Below, piece by piece: positions 49,688 to 58,207 of a DNA stretch of 64,000 nt. The notes beneath the pieces were generated by a model, which had not been told where the DNA came from, searched no databases, and saw only the letters and a list, made by a program, of their open reading frames with translations. Positions within the stretch are counted from its first letter, which is position 1. Each line of letters begins with the position of its first letter. This DNA is from DATKFM01 sp963810485 (GTDB lineage: Bacteria; Pseudomonadota; Alphaproteobacteria; Dongiales; Dongiaceae), in contig CAWENQ010000003.1 of assembly GCA_963810485.1 (NCBI GenBank), positions 744,001 to 808,000 on the forward strand, given 5' to 3'. A program made the position numbers and the translations under genes.

Positions 49688-51433
49688 ATGACTCCAACGC
49701 CCACTATCAACGACAGCCTTGCCTATCGGCCGGGCGGATTTGCGACTCTTGCCGAGGGCCTCGACTATGCGGCGCGGGGCCAGACCGGATTCAACTTCTA
49801 TTCCGCCAAAGGCGACCTGCAGGCAGTGCAGAGCTATGCCGAGCTGCGCGAACGGGCCATCCGCCTCGCGCAAAGCCTGATCGCGGCCGGCTTCAAGCGC
49901 GAGGATCGCGTCGTGCTGATCGCCGATACGACGCCCGACTTCATGGTAATGTTCTTCGGCTGCCAGTATGCGGGACTGCTCGCCGTGCCGGTGTCCTTGC
50001 CGACCACGCTCGGCGGCAAGGAGGCTTACATCGCCGGCCTGCGCCGCCAGATCGAAGGCAGCGGCGCCGTGGCGGCAATGGCTCCGGACGAATTGATCGG
50101 CTTTCTGCGCGAAGCCGCCGAAGGCCTCGATCTCCGTCTCCTCGGCGGCGCCAAGGACTTCTGCGATCTGCCAAAAGGCGACGCCGATCCCCGCCCCTTC
50201 GGCCCCGGCGAGCGCGGCTATCTGCAATATTCCTCGGGCAGCACCCGCGCGCCGCTGGGCGTCGATATCAGACAGAAGGCGTTGATGGCCAATGCCGACG
50301 GCATCATCAACCATGGCCTGAAAGCCCGTAGCGGCGACCGCTGCACCTCCTGGCTGCCGCTCTATCACGACATGGGACTGGTCGGCTTCATGTTGTCGCC
50401 CATGCTGTGCCAGCTTTCCGTGGACTACATGGCGACGCGGGATTTCGCGCGCCGCTCGCTGCTGTGGCTGTCGCTGATCTCGCGCAACCGGAGCACGCTG
50501 TCCTATGCGCCGACCTTCGGTTACGACCTCTGCGCAAGGCGCGCCAGCACCGGCACCAAGCTTGATCTTGATCTCAGCTCCTGGCGCGCGGCCGGCGTCG
50601 GCGGCGACATGGTGCAGCCGCATGTGCTCAACCACTTCATCGATGTCTTCGGCGAGTACGGATTCAAACCGACCACCTTTGTCCCCAGCTACGGCATGGC
50701 GGAAACGGTGCTCGCGGTCAGCTTCGCGCCGCTCGACACCGGTATCCTCGTCGACGAAATCGACCGCAAGGCGATGGCGGAGAGGAACGAGGCCGTGCCG
50801 ACGCCCGGCGCCGGCGAGGAAAAGGCGCGGCCGCTGGTAGCTTGCGGCGTGACGTTGCCCGGCCATGTGACGGAGATCCGCGACGATCAGGGCCGCCCGC
50901 TGCCCGAGCGCCGCATCGGCCGCATCTATGTGAAAGGCCCCAGCGTCATGGCCGGCTACTTCCAGCAAAAGGAAGCGACCGACCTCGTGTTGTCCCCCGA
51001 CGGCTGGCTGGACACTGGCGATCTCGGCTATTTTCTTAATGGCCAGATCGTCATCACCGGCCGGAGCAAGGACCTTATCCTCGCCAACGGCCGGAACATC
51101 TGGCCTCAGGATATAGAGTGGGCGGTCGAAGGGCTGCCGGCGCTCCGGCGCGGCGACGTCGCCGCGTTCTCGGTCAGCGGCATCCACGACCAGGAAGAGG
51201 TGGTCCTGCTGGTGCAATGCCGGACCAGCGAGGCTGAGGCCCGCGACCAGCTGGTCAAGGAAGTGGAAGCGGCCGTTCAACGGTCCGCTGCTGTCACCTG
51301 CAGGGTCTACCTGATCGAACCCCGCGGCCTGCCCCAGACTTCTTCCGGCAAGCTCAGCCGGGCAAAGGCCAAGTCGAACTACCTCAGCGGCGCCTACGGG
51401 CCGCCGCTGGCCGGCCACGGCGTGGCGGCCTGA
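49688..51433 (+). CDS. Fatty acyl-AMP ligase / acyl-ACP synthetase (AasR-like)
   Basis: The 581-residue adenylating enzyme has the AMP-binding P-loop (LQYSSGSTRAPLGV), SWLPLYHDMGLVG, the A5 motif PSYGMAETV, TGDLGYFLNGQIVITGRSKDL and the C-terminal catalytic lysine in TSSGKLSRAK. This is the pattern of fatty acyl-AMP ligases (FAAL) that pass fatty acids to carrier proteins. It is followed by a CerR-like reductase, an acyl carrier protein and serine palmitoyltransferase, the same four activities as the aasR, cerR, acpR and spt genes of Caulobacter ceramide synthesis. It probably charges the dedicated ACP for the palmitoyltransferase. The next gene begins 3 bases later. Confidence 0.9.
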   Translation: MTPTPTINDSLAYRPGGFATLAEGLDYAARGQTGFNFYSAKGDLQAVQSYAELRERAIRLAQSLIAAGFKREDRVVLIADTTPDFMVMFFGCQYAGLLAVPVSLPTTLGGKEAYIAGLRRQIEGSGAVAAMAPDELIGFLREAAEGLDLRLLGGAKDFCDLPKGDADPRPFGPGERGYLQYSSGSTRAPLGVDIRQKALMANADGIINHGLKARSGDRCTSWLPLYHDMGLVGFMLSPMLCQLSVDYMATRDFARRSLLWLSLISRNRSTLSYAPTFGYDLCARRASTGTKLDLDLSSWRAAGVGGDMVQPHVLNHFIDVFGEYGFKPTTFVPSYGMAETVLAVSFAPLDTGILVDEIDRKAMAERNEAVPTPGAGEEKARPLVACGVTLPGHVTEIRDDQGRPLPERRIGRIYVKGPSVMAGYFQQKEATDLVLSPDGWLDTGDLGYFLNGQIVITGRSKDLILANGRNIWPQDIEWAVEGLPALRRGDVAAFSVSGIHDQEEVVLLVQCRTSEAEARDQLVKEVEAAVQRSAAVTCRVYLIEPRGLPQTSSGKLSRAKAKSNYLSGAYGPPLAGHGVAA

Positions 51434-51436
51434 TCG

Positions 51437-52381
51437 ATGGCCAGCCTCGTCGCCGTCACCGGAGCAACGGGGTTCATCGGCACGCATCTGGTACGCCGTC
51501 TGGCATCCGAGGGCCGGCCGGTCCGGATCCTCACCCGGCGAATCCCGGCGGACCGCCACTTCCCCCTGCCCAAGGTCGAAGCCGTGATTGGCGACTTGGC
51601 CGATCCGAAAGCGCTGGACCGCCTCCTGACCGGTGCCGGCACTGTCATCCATCTGGCCGGCGCGGTGAAGGCGCGATCGGCGGAGGCCTTCCAGCAGGCA
51701 AACGTCCTGGGCACACGAGCAATCGCCGAGGCTGCCGCCCGGCAGCGGAACTGCCGCTTCATCCATGTGTCGTCCCTGGCCGCCCGCGAGCCGCAGCTCT
51801 CGGACTACGCCCTCAGCAAATCTGATGCGGAACTTGAAGTCGGCAAGCTAAGTAGTGGATTGCGGTGGACAATTATTCGCCCACCCGCCGTCTATGGTCC
51901 GGGTGATCGAGAGACACTCGGCTTCTTCCGCAGCGCTGCGCGCGGCTTCATGCCGCAACCGGGCCCGTCAACTCAACGCATTTCCTTCATTGATGTAAAT
52001 GAATTATGCTATTTTATTAAAGTGATTTCTGAAACTGGGCTTGGCGACGGCCAGACGCTGGAGATCGATGACGGCGCTGCCGAGGGCTATGGCTGGCCCG
52101 AAATCGGCGCCGCAATGGCTGCCGCAGCCGGAAAACAGCTTAGGACGATCTCTCTGCCGGCCTTCGCCGTCTATACCGCGGCCGCCATGAATGCTGCGTC
52201 GCATCGAATTCTGGGCACCAGCACCGTCTTCACGCCGGGTAAGGCCCGCGAACTGCGTCACCCCGATTGGATCGCCCGTCCGTCAGGCGACGACGTACTT
52301 ACCAGGTGGAAACCGTCCTGCCTACTGACCGAAGGTTTTGCAAAGACAATGCGTTGGTATCGCGAAGTGGGCTGGCTGTAA
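51437..52381 (+). CDS. NAD(P)-dependent epimerase/reductase, CerR-like
   Basis: The 314-residue extended SDR protein has TGATGFIGTHLV, IHLAGAVKARSAE and the catalytic Tyr-x3-Lys in DYALSKSDAE, with a preceding Ser in HVSSLAARE. In Caulobacter the equivalent gene next to spt (cerR) reduces the 3-keto group of the sphingoid or ceramide intermediate; the same role is inferred here from position. The codons for RISFIDVNELCYFIKVISE (about 51980-52030) are unusually AT-rich for this window. It is tightly coupled to the acyl-AMP ligase, but 136 bases separate it from the ACP gene. Confidence 0.86.
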   Translation: MASLVAVTGATGFIGTHLVRRLASEGRPVRILTRRIPADRHFPLPKVEAVIGDLADPKALDRLLTGAGTVIHLAGAVKARSAEAFQQANVLGTRAIAEAAARQRNCRFIHVSSLAAREPQLSDYALSKSDAELEVGKLSSGLRWTIIRPPAVYGPGDRETLGFFRSAARGFMPQPGPSTQRISFIDVNELCYFIKVISETGLGDGQTLEIDDGAAEGYGWPEIGAAMAAAAGKQLRTISLPAFAVYTAAAMNAASHRILGTSTVFTPGKARELRHPDWIARPSGDDVLTRWKPSCLLTEGFAKTMRWYREVGWL

Positions 52382-52418
52382 CAACCGGTAACAAATTGTC
52401 ATTTCCCGTCGGCAACTG

Positions 52419-52430
52419 TTTTGGCCAAAA
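52419..52430. promoter_or_regulatory. Perfect 12-base palindrome upstream of the ACP-spt genes
   Basis: TTTTGGCCAAAA is fully symmetric and lies in an AT-rich gap, 88 bases before the ACP start. This gap is the only sizeable one inside the plus-strand sphingolipid operon, so the palindrome is a candidate operator or part of an internal promoter region. Confidence 0.4.
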
Positions 52431-52517
52431 AGCACTTAACTTTAAGGCTTAGAAAGCAAGATCGGCGGCCTTGAGTATTTCGCAGTTGCGAAGGGGTCGC
52501 CGGGATCGGTGAGAGTA

Positions 52518-52763
52518 ATGGCGGCTGATGACGTGCTGGGCACGATCACAAAAGTGCTTGAGCCGTTTCGCAAAGGGGGCAAGCCGATCGATGCGGATAC
52601 AGACATCGCCGAAGACCTGAGTGTCGACTCACAGGCGATGATGGATCTGATGATGGAGTTAGAGGAGCGGTTCGATGTCTCGATTCCGCTCAACCTTCTG
52701 CCGGAGGTCAGGACGGTCGGTGACCTGGTTAACACCGTCCGTCAATTGAAAGGGAGTGCGTGA
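52518..52763 (+). CDS. Dedicated acyl carrier protein (AcpR-like)
   Basis: The 81-residue acidic helical protein has the phosphopantetheine attachment serine in the DSQAMMDLMMELEERFD segment, which replaces the usual DSL of fatty-acid ACP by DSQ. ATG 52518 is chosen over a GTG at 52509. Its stop codon overlaps a GTG at 52760, and the palmitoyltransferase ATG lies at 52766, so the two genes are translationally linked. In Caulobacter the homologous AcpR is the acyl donor for sphingolipid synthesis; this ACP is expected to carry the acyl chain from the upstream ligase to Spt. Confidence 0.93.
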   Translation: MAADDVLGTITKVLEPFRKGGKPIDADTDIAEDLSVDSQAMMDLMMELEERFDVSIPLNLLPEVRTVGDLVNTVRQLKGSA

Positions 52764-52765
52764 GG

Positions 52766-53986
52766 ATGGCTCTGTTCGACAAGTTCAAGTCGCTGATCGA
52801 TTCGCATGCGGCCGTGAAGGCCGTGGGCGCGGATCCGTTCAGCGTCAAGATGGAGCGAGTCCTGTCGCCGACGGAGGCGATCATCGAGGGCCGCAACACC
52901 ATCCTCGTGGGCACCAACAACTATCTCGGCCTCACCTTTGACGATGCCTCGGTCGGCGCCGCCGTCGACGCGCTGCGCCGCTACGGCACGGGCACAACGG
53001 GCTCGCGGATCGCCAATGGCAGCTACCAGGGCCATAAGGGCCTGGAGCGGGAGCTGGCGCGGTTCTATGGCCGGGACCACTGCATGGTCTTCACCACGGG
53101 CTATCAGGCCAATCTGGGCATCATCTCCACCCTGGCCGGCCCCAAGGACTACCTGATCATCGACGCCGATTCCCATGCCAGCATCTACGATGCCTGCCGC
53201 ATGACCGCGGCGACCGTGATCCGCTTCAAGCACAATGACGCGGCCGATCTGGACAAGCGCCTGGCGCGCCTGGCCAATACCGAGGGCGAGAAGATCATCG
53301 TCGTCGAGGGCATCTACAGCATGCTCGGCGATCAGGCCCCCCTGGCCGACATCGTCGCTGTGAAGAAGAAGCATGGCGCCTACATCATCCTCGACGAAGC
53401 CCACTCCATGGGCGTGCTCGGCGAGCATGGCCGCGGCCTCGCCGAAGTGGTCGGTGTGGAAGACGACATCGATTTCGTCGTCGGCACCTTCAGTAAGAGC
53501 CTTGGCGCCATCGGCGGCTACTGCGTCTCCGACCATGCGGAATTCAACATCCTGCGCGTGGCCTGCCGCCCCTACATGTTCACGGCCTCGCTGCCGCCCT
53601 CCATCGTCGCCTCGGTGACGGCGTCGCTGAAGGAGATGGAAGCCCATCCCGAGCTGCGCACGCGCCTCTGGGCCAACGTCAGCACGCTCTATGACGGGCT
53701 GAAGCGCCGCGGCTTCGTGCTTGGCCCGCAGAAGGGCCCGGTGGTCGCCGTGCATCTGCCGAGCTCGGAGATCGCCGTGCATCTGTGGCACGCCCTGCTG
53801 CAGGCCGGCGTCTATGTGAATCTGGCCCTGCCGCCGGCGACGCCGAACGGCACCGCCCTGCTCCGCTGCAGCGTCTGCGCCGCCCATACCAAGGCGCAAC
53901 TCGACAGCGTGGTGGCGAAGCTGACCGACGTGGCCCTGAAGGCCGGTCTGCTGGACGTGCCGGAGAAGATGGCCGCGGTCGGCTGA
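52766..53986 (+). CDS. spt: Serine palmitoyltransferase
   Basis: This PLP enzyme of the alpha-oxoamine synthase family condenses an acyl thioester with serine to 3-ketosphinganine. The 406 residues line up with Sphingomonas Spt at a constant offset: His138 (DADSHASIYD), Asp210 and His213 (LDEAHSMG), the Schiff-base Lys244 (TFSKSLG) and the substrate Arg in the C-terminal LLRCS, preceded by the Spt-type PPATP loop. These, with RPYMFTASLPPS, distinguish it from AONS and KBL. AGGGAG lies 9 bases before ATG 52766. It completes the four-gene plus-strand sphingolipid operon. Confidence 0.93.
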   Translation: MALFDKFKSLIDSHAAVKAVGADPFSVKMERVLSPTEAIIEGRNTILVGTNNYLGLTFDDASVGAAVDALRRYGTGTTGSRIANGSYQGHKGLERELARFYGRDHCMVFTTGYQANLGIISTLAGPKDYLIIDADSHASIYDACRMTAATVIRFKHNDAADLDKRLARLANTEGEKIIVVEGIYSMLGDQAPLADIVAVKKKHGAYIILDEAHSMGVLGEHGRGLAEVVGVEDDIDFVVGTFSKSLGAIGGYCVSDHAEFNILRVACRPYMFTASLPPSIVASVTASLKEMEAHPELRTRLWANVSTLYDGLKRRGFVLGPQKGPVVAVHLPSSEIAVHLWHALLQAGVYVNLALPPATPNGTALLRCSVCAAHTKAQLDSVVAKLTDVALKAGLLDVPEKMAAVG

Positions 53987-54010
53987 TCGCGGCTTTCGCC
54001 CTTACCTGAA

Positions 54011-54958
54011 CTAGCGAAACGCGCCGCGGCGATAGAGCCGCCAGGCGAGGCCCGGCGCCGCCAACAGCGGATGACGCCGTTGCCAATCTGTGGCCGTGGC
54101 GCTGACGCCACTATGGCGCTCGATCTTCCAGAGGATGTAGTCCAGGCCGCCGTCGAAAGTGAACACGGCTTTGGTGAGACGCGCGACCGAAATCAGCTTG
54201 CCGTACCAGCGCCGCAGCATCCAAACCAGATCGGCCCTGGTGCGGCTTGCGCCGACGCTCTGAAGGGACATCCGGCCGTCCGCTAACTCCTGCGGCGTTA
54301 GCCCCGCCGCTGTCAGCGCCGGCTTCGTCAGTGCGTCATAGCGCGCCGCATCGGCGAGATAGACATGCTCGCCCCGCCCTGCTTTCTCCGCCCGCAATTC
54401 CGCCGCATAGGTATGGCGGAAGGCTTCCTTCCAGAGGTCGCCCGGAGCGAACGGCGCCGTCGTCAGGCCCGCCGCCGCCCCCGCCATCGCCGACACTGAC
54501 TGCATCAACGCCTCGATTACGGCCTCCCGCGACCGCGCGTCCCGCGCATAGACCAGCCGCGTCGGTTGGGCAAAGCGCGCCCAGAAATAGGAGTGGAACG
54601 TCCTCGGCGACACCAGGTCATGAAACTGCGCTAGGGTGACGACAGCGTATTTCGCCCGCAGCGTTTTGCGATGGCCTGACGCCACCGCGATCTGGAAGAC
54701 ATTCGGCGGCAACAGATAGTTCGCCATTGCCGGCCATCTCCGGCCGTAGAACCGCCGGTAATCATCCACAAGGACGAAGAAGTCGAACACCATCTCCTCC
54801 GGGCGGATCTCCCGCTGGCGCAGGCAGGAACCATAGAAGATCACCGCCGCCACCCCATCATCGTGCTGGGCGCGGATGGCATCGGCGAGCTTCGTGGCCG
54901 CGGCCGGAAGGGCCCCGGCGATCTCCAACTCGATCTGCTGGCGCAACAGGTCCGACAT
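54011..54958 (-). CDS. Polymerase-beta-fold nucleotidyltransferase-like protein in the sphingolipid locus
   Basis: The 315-residue protein has a Tam41-like nucleotidyltransferase signature: FYGSCLRQ followed by acidic FDFFVLVDDYRRFYG, then a region like LLPPNVFQIAVASGHRKTLRAKYAVV. Mitochondrial Tam41 makes CDP-diacylglycerol, so a cytidylyl transfer to a lipid phosphate or small phosphate is a reasonable guess. It is the last gene of a minus-strand group with a lipid kinase (4-base gap) and a CDP-alcohol phosphotransferase, converging on spt. Activated head-group synthesis for a sphingolipid is inferred from that grouping. No signal or membrane helices are visible. Confidence 0.75.
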   Translation of the reverse strand: MSDLLRQQIELEIAGALPAAATKLADAIRAQHDDGVAAVIFYGSCLRQREIRPEEMVFDFFVLVDDYRRFYGRRWPAMANYLLPPNVFQIAVASGHRKTLRAKYAVVTLAQFHDLVSPRTFHSYFWARFAQPTRLVYARDARSREAVIEALMQSVSAMAGAAAGLTTAPFAPGDLWKEAFRHTYAAELRAEKAGRGEHVYLADAARYDALTKPALTAAGLTPQELADGRMSLQSVGASRTRADLVWMLRRWYGKLISVARLTKAVFTFDGGLDYILWKIERHSGVSATATDWQRRHPLLAAPGLAWRLYRRGAFR

Positions 54959-54962
54959 TGCC

Positions 54963-55913
54963 CTAGACCTGCCAGAAGGTGATCCGGCGGTCCGCGCGCA
55001 GCGTCACCGGCTGGCCAGCTTGCGGATTGAAGACCTCGCCGTCGAACACGATGGGGCAATCCAGAGTCAACTCAAGCGCGGTCGCCCGGCCGCTGCTGTA
55101 GCCCGCCTCCGCCATCCATTTCCTCGGCCGGCCGCTCAGGATCGGCCACATGGCCAAGGCCAGCCGCCGCGCCGGATAGGGCACCGCCGTGTAGCGCAGC
55201 ACCTGCGGGCCGCTGCCCCAGAAGGGCCGGAGATGCATCATGAAGCGGTCCAGGGTGGTCGCCATCCACAGAAGATAGTCGCGCTTTTCGCCGCGGCTCC
55301 CGTCGATATCGACACGGATGACATCGCCCTGGAGCAACTCTTCCTTGCCGCCATGCCCGATCATCAGCCGCAGCAGCGCAGCGGCAATGCCCATGCCGGT
55401 CGCCAGATTGCGCACCGCCCCCGTCGAATGCACGCGCCGCCGCACCAGCATCACCGCACGATGAAACCCGGCAGTTGCCAGGAACATGCCGTGCACCGGC
55501 GGCGCGGCCGGATCGAGATGCATCGACAGTACCGCACGTTCGACCGGCTTGCCGCGGACCAACGCCTCCGGTTCTAGCAGCCGCGCCAGCGCCTCGGCCG
55601 GGTGATCCTTCATGCCGACATCGGCGGCGATCAGGTTCGTCATGCCGGCGGCCAGCACCGCGACGCGGGGCGGCGTGGCAAAGGCGTTGCCGTTCAGCAG
55701 GGCCGTCAGCACCGCCTGCACCGTGCCATCGCCGCCGCTGATCGCGACAAGTTCCACGCCCTCGGCGGCAAGGCGTTGCAGGATGTGCGGCACGGATTCG
55801 ATTTCATCGATTTCGCCATGCGGCACGCCATGGCGCTCGATCAAGTCGCGCATGCGCGTCATCTCACTGCGGTTGCGCTGGCTGCGGGGATTGCTGATGA
55901 CGCCGATCCGCAT
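54963..55913 (-). CDS. Diacylglycerol/ceramide kinase-like lipid kinase
   Basis: The 316-residue protein has the lipid-kinase nucleotide motif SGGDGTVQAVL, an opening MRIGVISNPRSQRN, and the C-terminal half of DAGK/YegS/sphingosine-kinase folds (CPIVFDGEVF near the end). ATG 55913 lies 2 bases after the stop of the CDP-alcohol phosphotransferase, indicating coupling; an in-frame upstream start lacks homology. Kinases of this group phosphorylate diacylglycerol, sphingoid bases or ceramide. In a locus with Spt, ceramide or a long-chain base is the likely substrate, as described for the ceramide kinase of Caulobacter. Confidence 0.83.
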   Translation of the reverse strand: MRIGVISNPRSQRNRSEMTRMRDLIERHGVPHGEIDEIESVPHILQRLAAEGVELVAISGGDGTVQAVLTALLNGNAFATPPRVAVLAAGMTNLIAADVGMKDHPAEALARLLEPEALVRGKPVERAVLSMHLDPAAPPVHGMFLATAGFHRAVMLVRRRVHSTGAVRNLATGMGIAAALLRLMIGHGGKEELLQGDVIRVDIDGSRGEKRDYLLWMATTLDRFMMHLRPFWGSGPQVLRYTAVPYPARRLALAMWPILSGRPRKWMAEAGYSSGRATALELTLDCPIVFDGEVFNPQAGQPVTLRADRRITFWQV

Positions 55914-55915
55914 CG

Positions 55916-57097
55916 TCAGGCCGTCTTGGCCCGTTCCATCAGCCAGGACTGCACCGGTTCGCCCCGAGCCTTGAGGCGCATCGCCTGACCGATACGGGCG
56001 AAGTGAAACGCCAGCGACAGCAGCGTCCAAACCGCCACGGCGAGAAAGCCTAGGTCGACACGCCCCGCAAACACCGCCACCGTCATTATCGCCAGGTTAG
56101 GATTACGCCGCGCCGTGAACAGGCGGAACGCGGAATCCAAGGGCTGCCAGGCATGGATCTCCACCTTGAACCGCCAGAGGAAGAAGCCCTCCTGCAGCCG
56201 CCCCAGAACATAGCCGACGACGACGATCCACAACGCGATCACCTGCCACGTCGATCCATGATCCAGCTGCACGATCCCCAGATACCAGCCGAAATACCAG
56301 AACGGCGGATGGATCAGATCGATGCCATGGTCGAAAACGTTGCCCCATTTCGAGGAGGTCAGCGTCACCCGCGCCAGTTTGCCATCCACCGTATCCAGGA
56401 ATGTCATGAGCCAGGCCGCGATCACGCCCAACTCGAACGCGCCGACGGTGAAGAGCCAGAGCGCCAGCAGCACCAGCACGAAGCTGGCCGCCGTCACCAT
56501 GTTCGGGGAGATCCGCGCGGCCGCGCACCAGCGCGTTACCCACACTGCCGGCAGCGGCCAGAGCCATTTGGTGACGAAATCGGTAACGCCCTTGTAGGCG
56601 CCCTTGAACATGCGCCATTCGATCAGGCGCAGCGGCATCTCGCCCAGCAGCAGCGCATAGGGCACCGCCCGCTTGCGCAGCGCGTGATTGTAGCTGCTGC
56701 CGAGCCCCAGGGGATTCACTATCAGCAGGTCCGGCGGCAGTTCGGCGGGCAGTTCCGCGGCGCCGATCAGCCTTGCGCCCTCCGCCGCCCGCGTGGCCGG
56801 CAGATGCACCGCGACCGGCCGCTTCACCGCGCCCCGCTCCACATACAGCAAGGTGTCCGGCGATTGGGCCAGCGCCTTGGTCAGCACTTCCTCCAGGATC
56901 AGATCGGCTCGCACCAGCACCGCCGTGCCCCCGACGGGCGGCGAATCGGATTCGCGGCGCACATCGCCGATTCCGGCGCGGCCGAGGGCACGGCGCCAGC
57001 GTGCCGGCTGATCGAGGCTGAATGCCGCCTGATCGGTATCGCCGACGATGATCGCCGACGGTGCCTTGTTCTCCGTTCCCTGCTGTTCCGAACCCAT
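55916..57097 (-). CDS. CDP-alcohol phosphotransferase with an N-terminal nucleotidyltransferase-like domain
   Basis: Residues 180-380 form a CDP-alcohol phosphatidyltransferase membrane domain with the complete metal motif D-x2-D-G-x2-A-R-x8-G-x3-D-x3-D in LDTVDGKLARVTL through VFDHGID, and about five helices. Residues 10-165 form an extra soluble domain (SAIIVGDTDQAAF, TAVLVRADLILEEVL, LLIVNPLGLGSSYNHALRKR) that resembles the degenerate N-terminal NTP-transferase domain seen in some bifunctional enzymes. The ATG at 57097 is chosen; a GTG at 57145 has poor spacing. It would transfer a phospho-alcohol from a CDP-activated donor. It heads the minus-strand head-group operon. Confidence 0.85.
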   Translation of the reverse strand: MGSEQQGTENKAPSAIIVGDTDQAAFSLDQPARWRRALGRAGIGDVRRESDSPPVGGTAVLVRADLILEEVLTKALAQSPDTLLYVERGAVKRPVAVHLPATRAAEGARLIGAAELPAELPPDLLIVNPLGLGSSYNHALRKRAVPYALLLGEMPLRLIEWRMFKGAYKGVTDFVTKWLWPLPAVWVTRWCAAARISPNMVTAASFVLVLLALWLFTVGAFELGVIAAWLMTFLDTVDGKLARVTLTSSKWGNVFDHGIDLIHPPFWYFGWYLGIVQLDHGSTWQVIALWIVVVGYVLGRLQEGFFLWRFKVEIHAWQPLDSAFRLFTARRNPNLAIMTVAVFAGRVDLGFLAVAVWTLLSLAFHFARIGQAMRLKARGEPVQSWLMERAKTA

Positions 57098-57277
57098 GGC
57101 GACGGCCGGTTTCTCCAGTGAAAATCGTCCAAAAGGCGCTTCCACGCCTCGAAAAATGCCTTATGCCAGAAATGAGGCCGCAACTCTAACCCTAGAGCGA
57201 ATCAAAGTTTTCTTGACCCCGGCGGCGGCAGGCCACATGAACGGCGGCATATATAGCGAGGCTGCCCGGGGAGCGAA

Positions 57278-58207
57278 ATGTTCACATTGGCGCATCTGTC
57301 GGATCCCCATATCGGACCGCTGCCTGACACCCGCATCGGAGAGCTGCTGAACAAGCGCATCCTCGGCTTCCTGTCCTGGACCCTGCGCCGGCAGAGCCTT
57401 TATGTGACGCCCGTGCTGGAGGCCTTGGCCAAAGACATGTCCGCTGCCGCGCCTGACCACATCGCGGTGACCGGCGATATCGTCAACATTTCTCTCCCTG
57501 GCGAGTTCGATCATGCGACAAGCTGGATCGGCAGCCTAGGCCCGCCAGACAAGGTCACGGTGATTCCCGGCAATCACGACGCCTATATCGCACTGGATTG
57601 GCTGCAGACGATCGGCCAATGGGCGCCCTACATGGCCAATGCGGACCTGCATAACGGCAGCGCCGTCGAAACGGCCCTTAAGAGCGAAGCTGAGTTTCCC
57701 TTCGTCAGGCTGCGCGGCGACATCGCGCTCATCGGTGTTTCCACCGCTTGCCCGATGCCGCCCGGCTTTGCCGGCGGCACCATCGGCGAGCGGCAGATGG
57801 CCGCGCTGAAGGAGAAGTTGATCGAGCTCGGTAATCGCGGCCTCTGCCGCGTCGTCATGCTGCATCATCCGCCCTTCGGCGATCCCAAGCACCGGCGCAA
57901 GGAACTCACCGACCATGAGGCCTTCCGAACCTGCATCCAGGCGGCCGGCGCGGAGCTCATCCTGCATGGCCATACGCACAAATCCGGACTGACCAAGCTG
58001 CCGACGCCCGCCGGCTATGCGCCTGTCGTCGGCGTGCCCGCCGCATCCTCATGCGGCGATCACAACGGCAAGGATCATTCCCGCTATCACCTTTACCGCA
58101 TCGCCCGCGATGGCCCCGGCTGGCGCATCGAAACTGAAGTGCGCGGCGTCACGCCCTCGCTCGACAAGTTCGCGAACGAAGCCGTTTTCATCCTCGCCGT
58201 GCCTTAA
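57278..58207 (+). CDS. Calcineurin-like metallophosphoesterase
   Basis: The five metal-binding blocks are all present: LSDPHIGP (Asp, His), TGDIVNISLPGEF, PGNHDAYIAL, MLHHPPFGD and LHGHTHKS. The 309-residue protein resembles cyclic-nucleotide phosphodiesterase CpdA/Icc and UDP-2,3-diacylglucosamine hydrolase relatives. GGGGAGCG precedes the ATG. It starts 180 bases from the head-group operon and overlaps the ATP-grasp gene by 4 bases tail to tail. In this setting it might remove a phosphate from a lipid intermediate, but a general cyclic-nucleotide role is equally open. Confidence 0.87.
   Translation: MFTLAHLSDPHIGPLPDTRIGELLNKRILGFLSWTLRRQSLYVTPVLEALAKDMSAAAPDHIAVTGDIVNISLPGEFDHATSWIGSLGPPDKVTVIPGNHDAYIALDWLQTIGQWAPYMANADLHNGSAVETALKSEAEFPFVRLRGDIALIGVSTACPMPPGFAGGTIGERQMAALKEKLIELGNRGLCRVVMLHHPPFGDPKHRRKELTDHEAFRTCIQAAGAELILHGHTHKSGLTKLPTPAGYAPVVGVPAASSCGDHNGKDHSRYHLYRIARDGPGWRIETEVRGVTPSLDKFANEAVFILAVP

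Noticed and set aside
52766..53986. 8-amino-7-oxononanoate synthase or KBL for the PLP enzyme
   Set aside because: The residue pattern and C-terminal PPATP...LLRCS end follow serine palmitoyltransferase, and an ACP plus acyl ligase are adjacent with no biotin or threonine genes.
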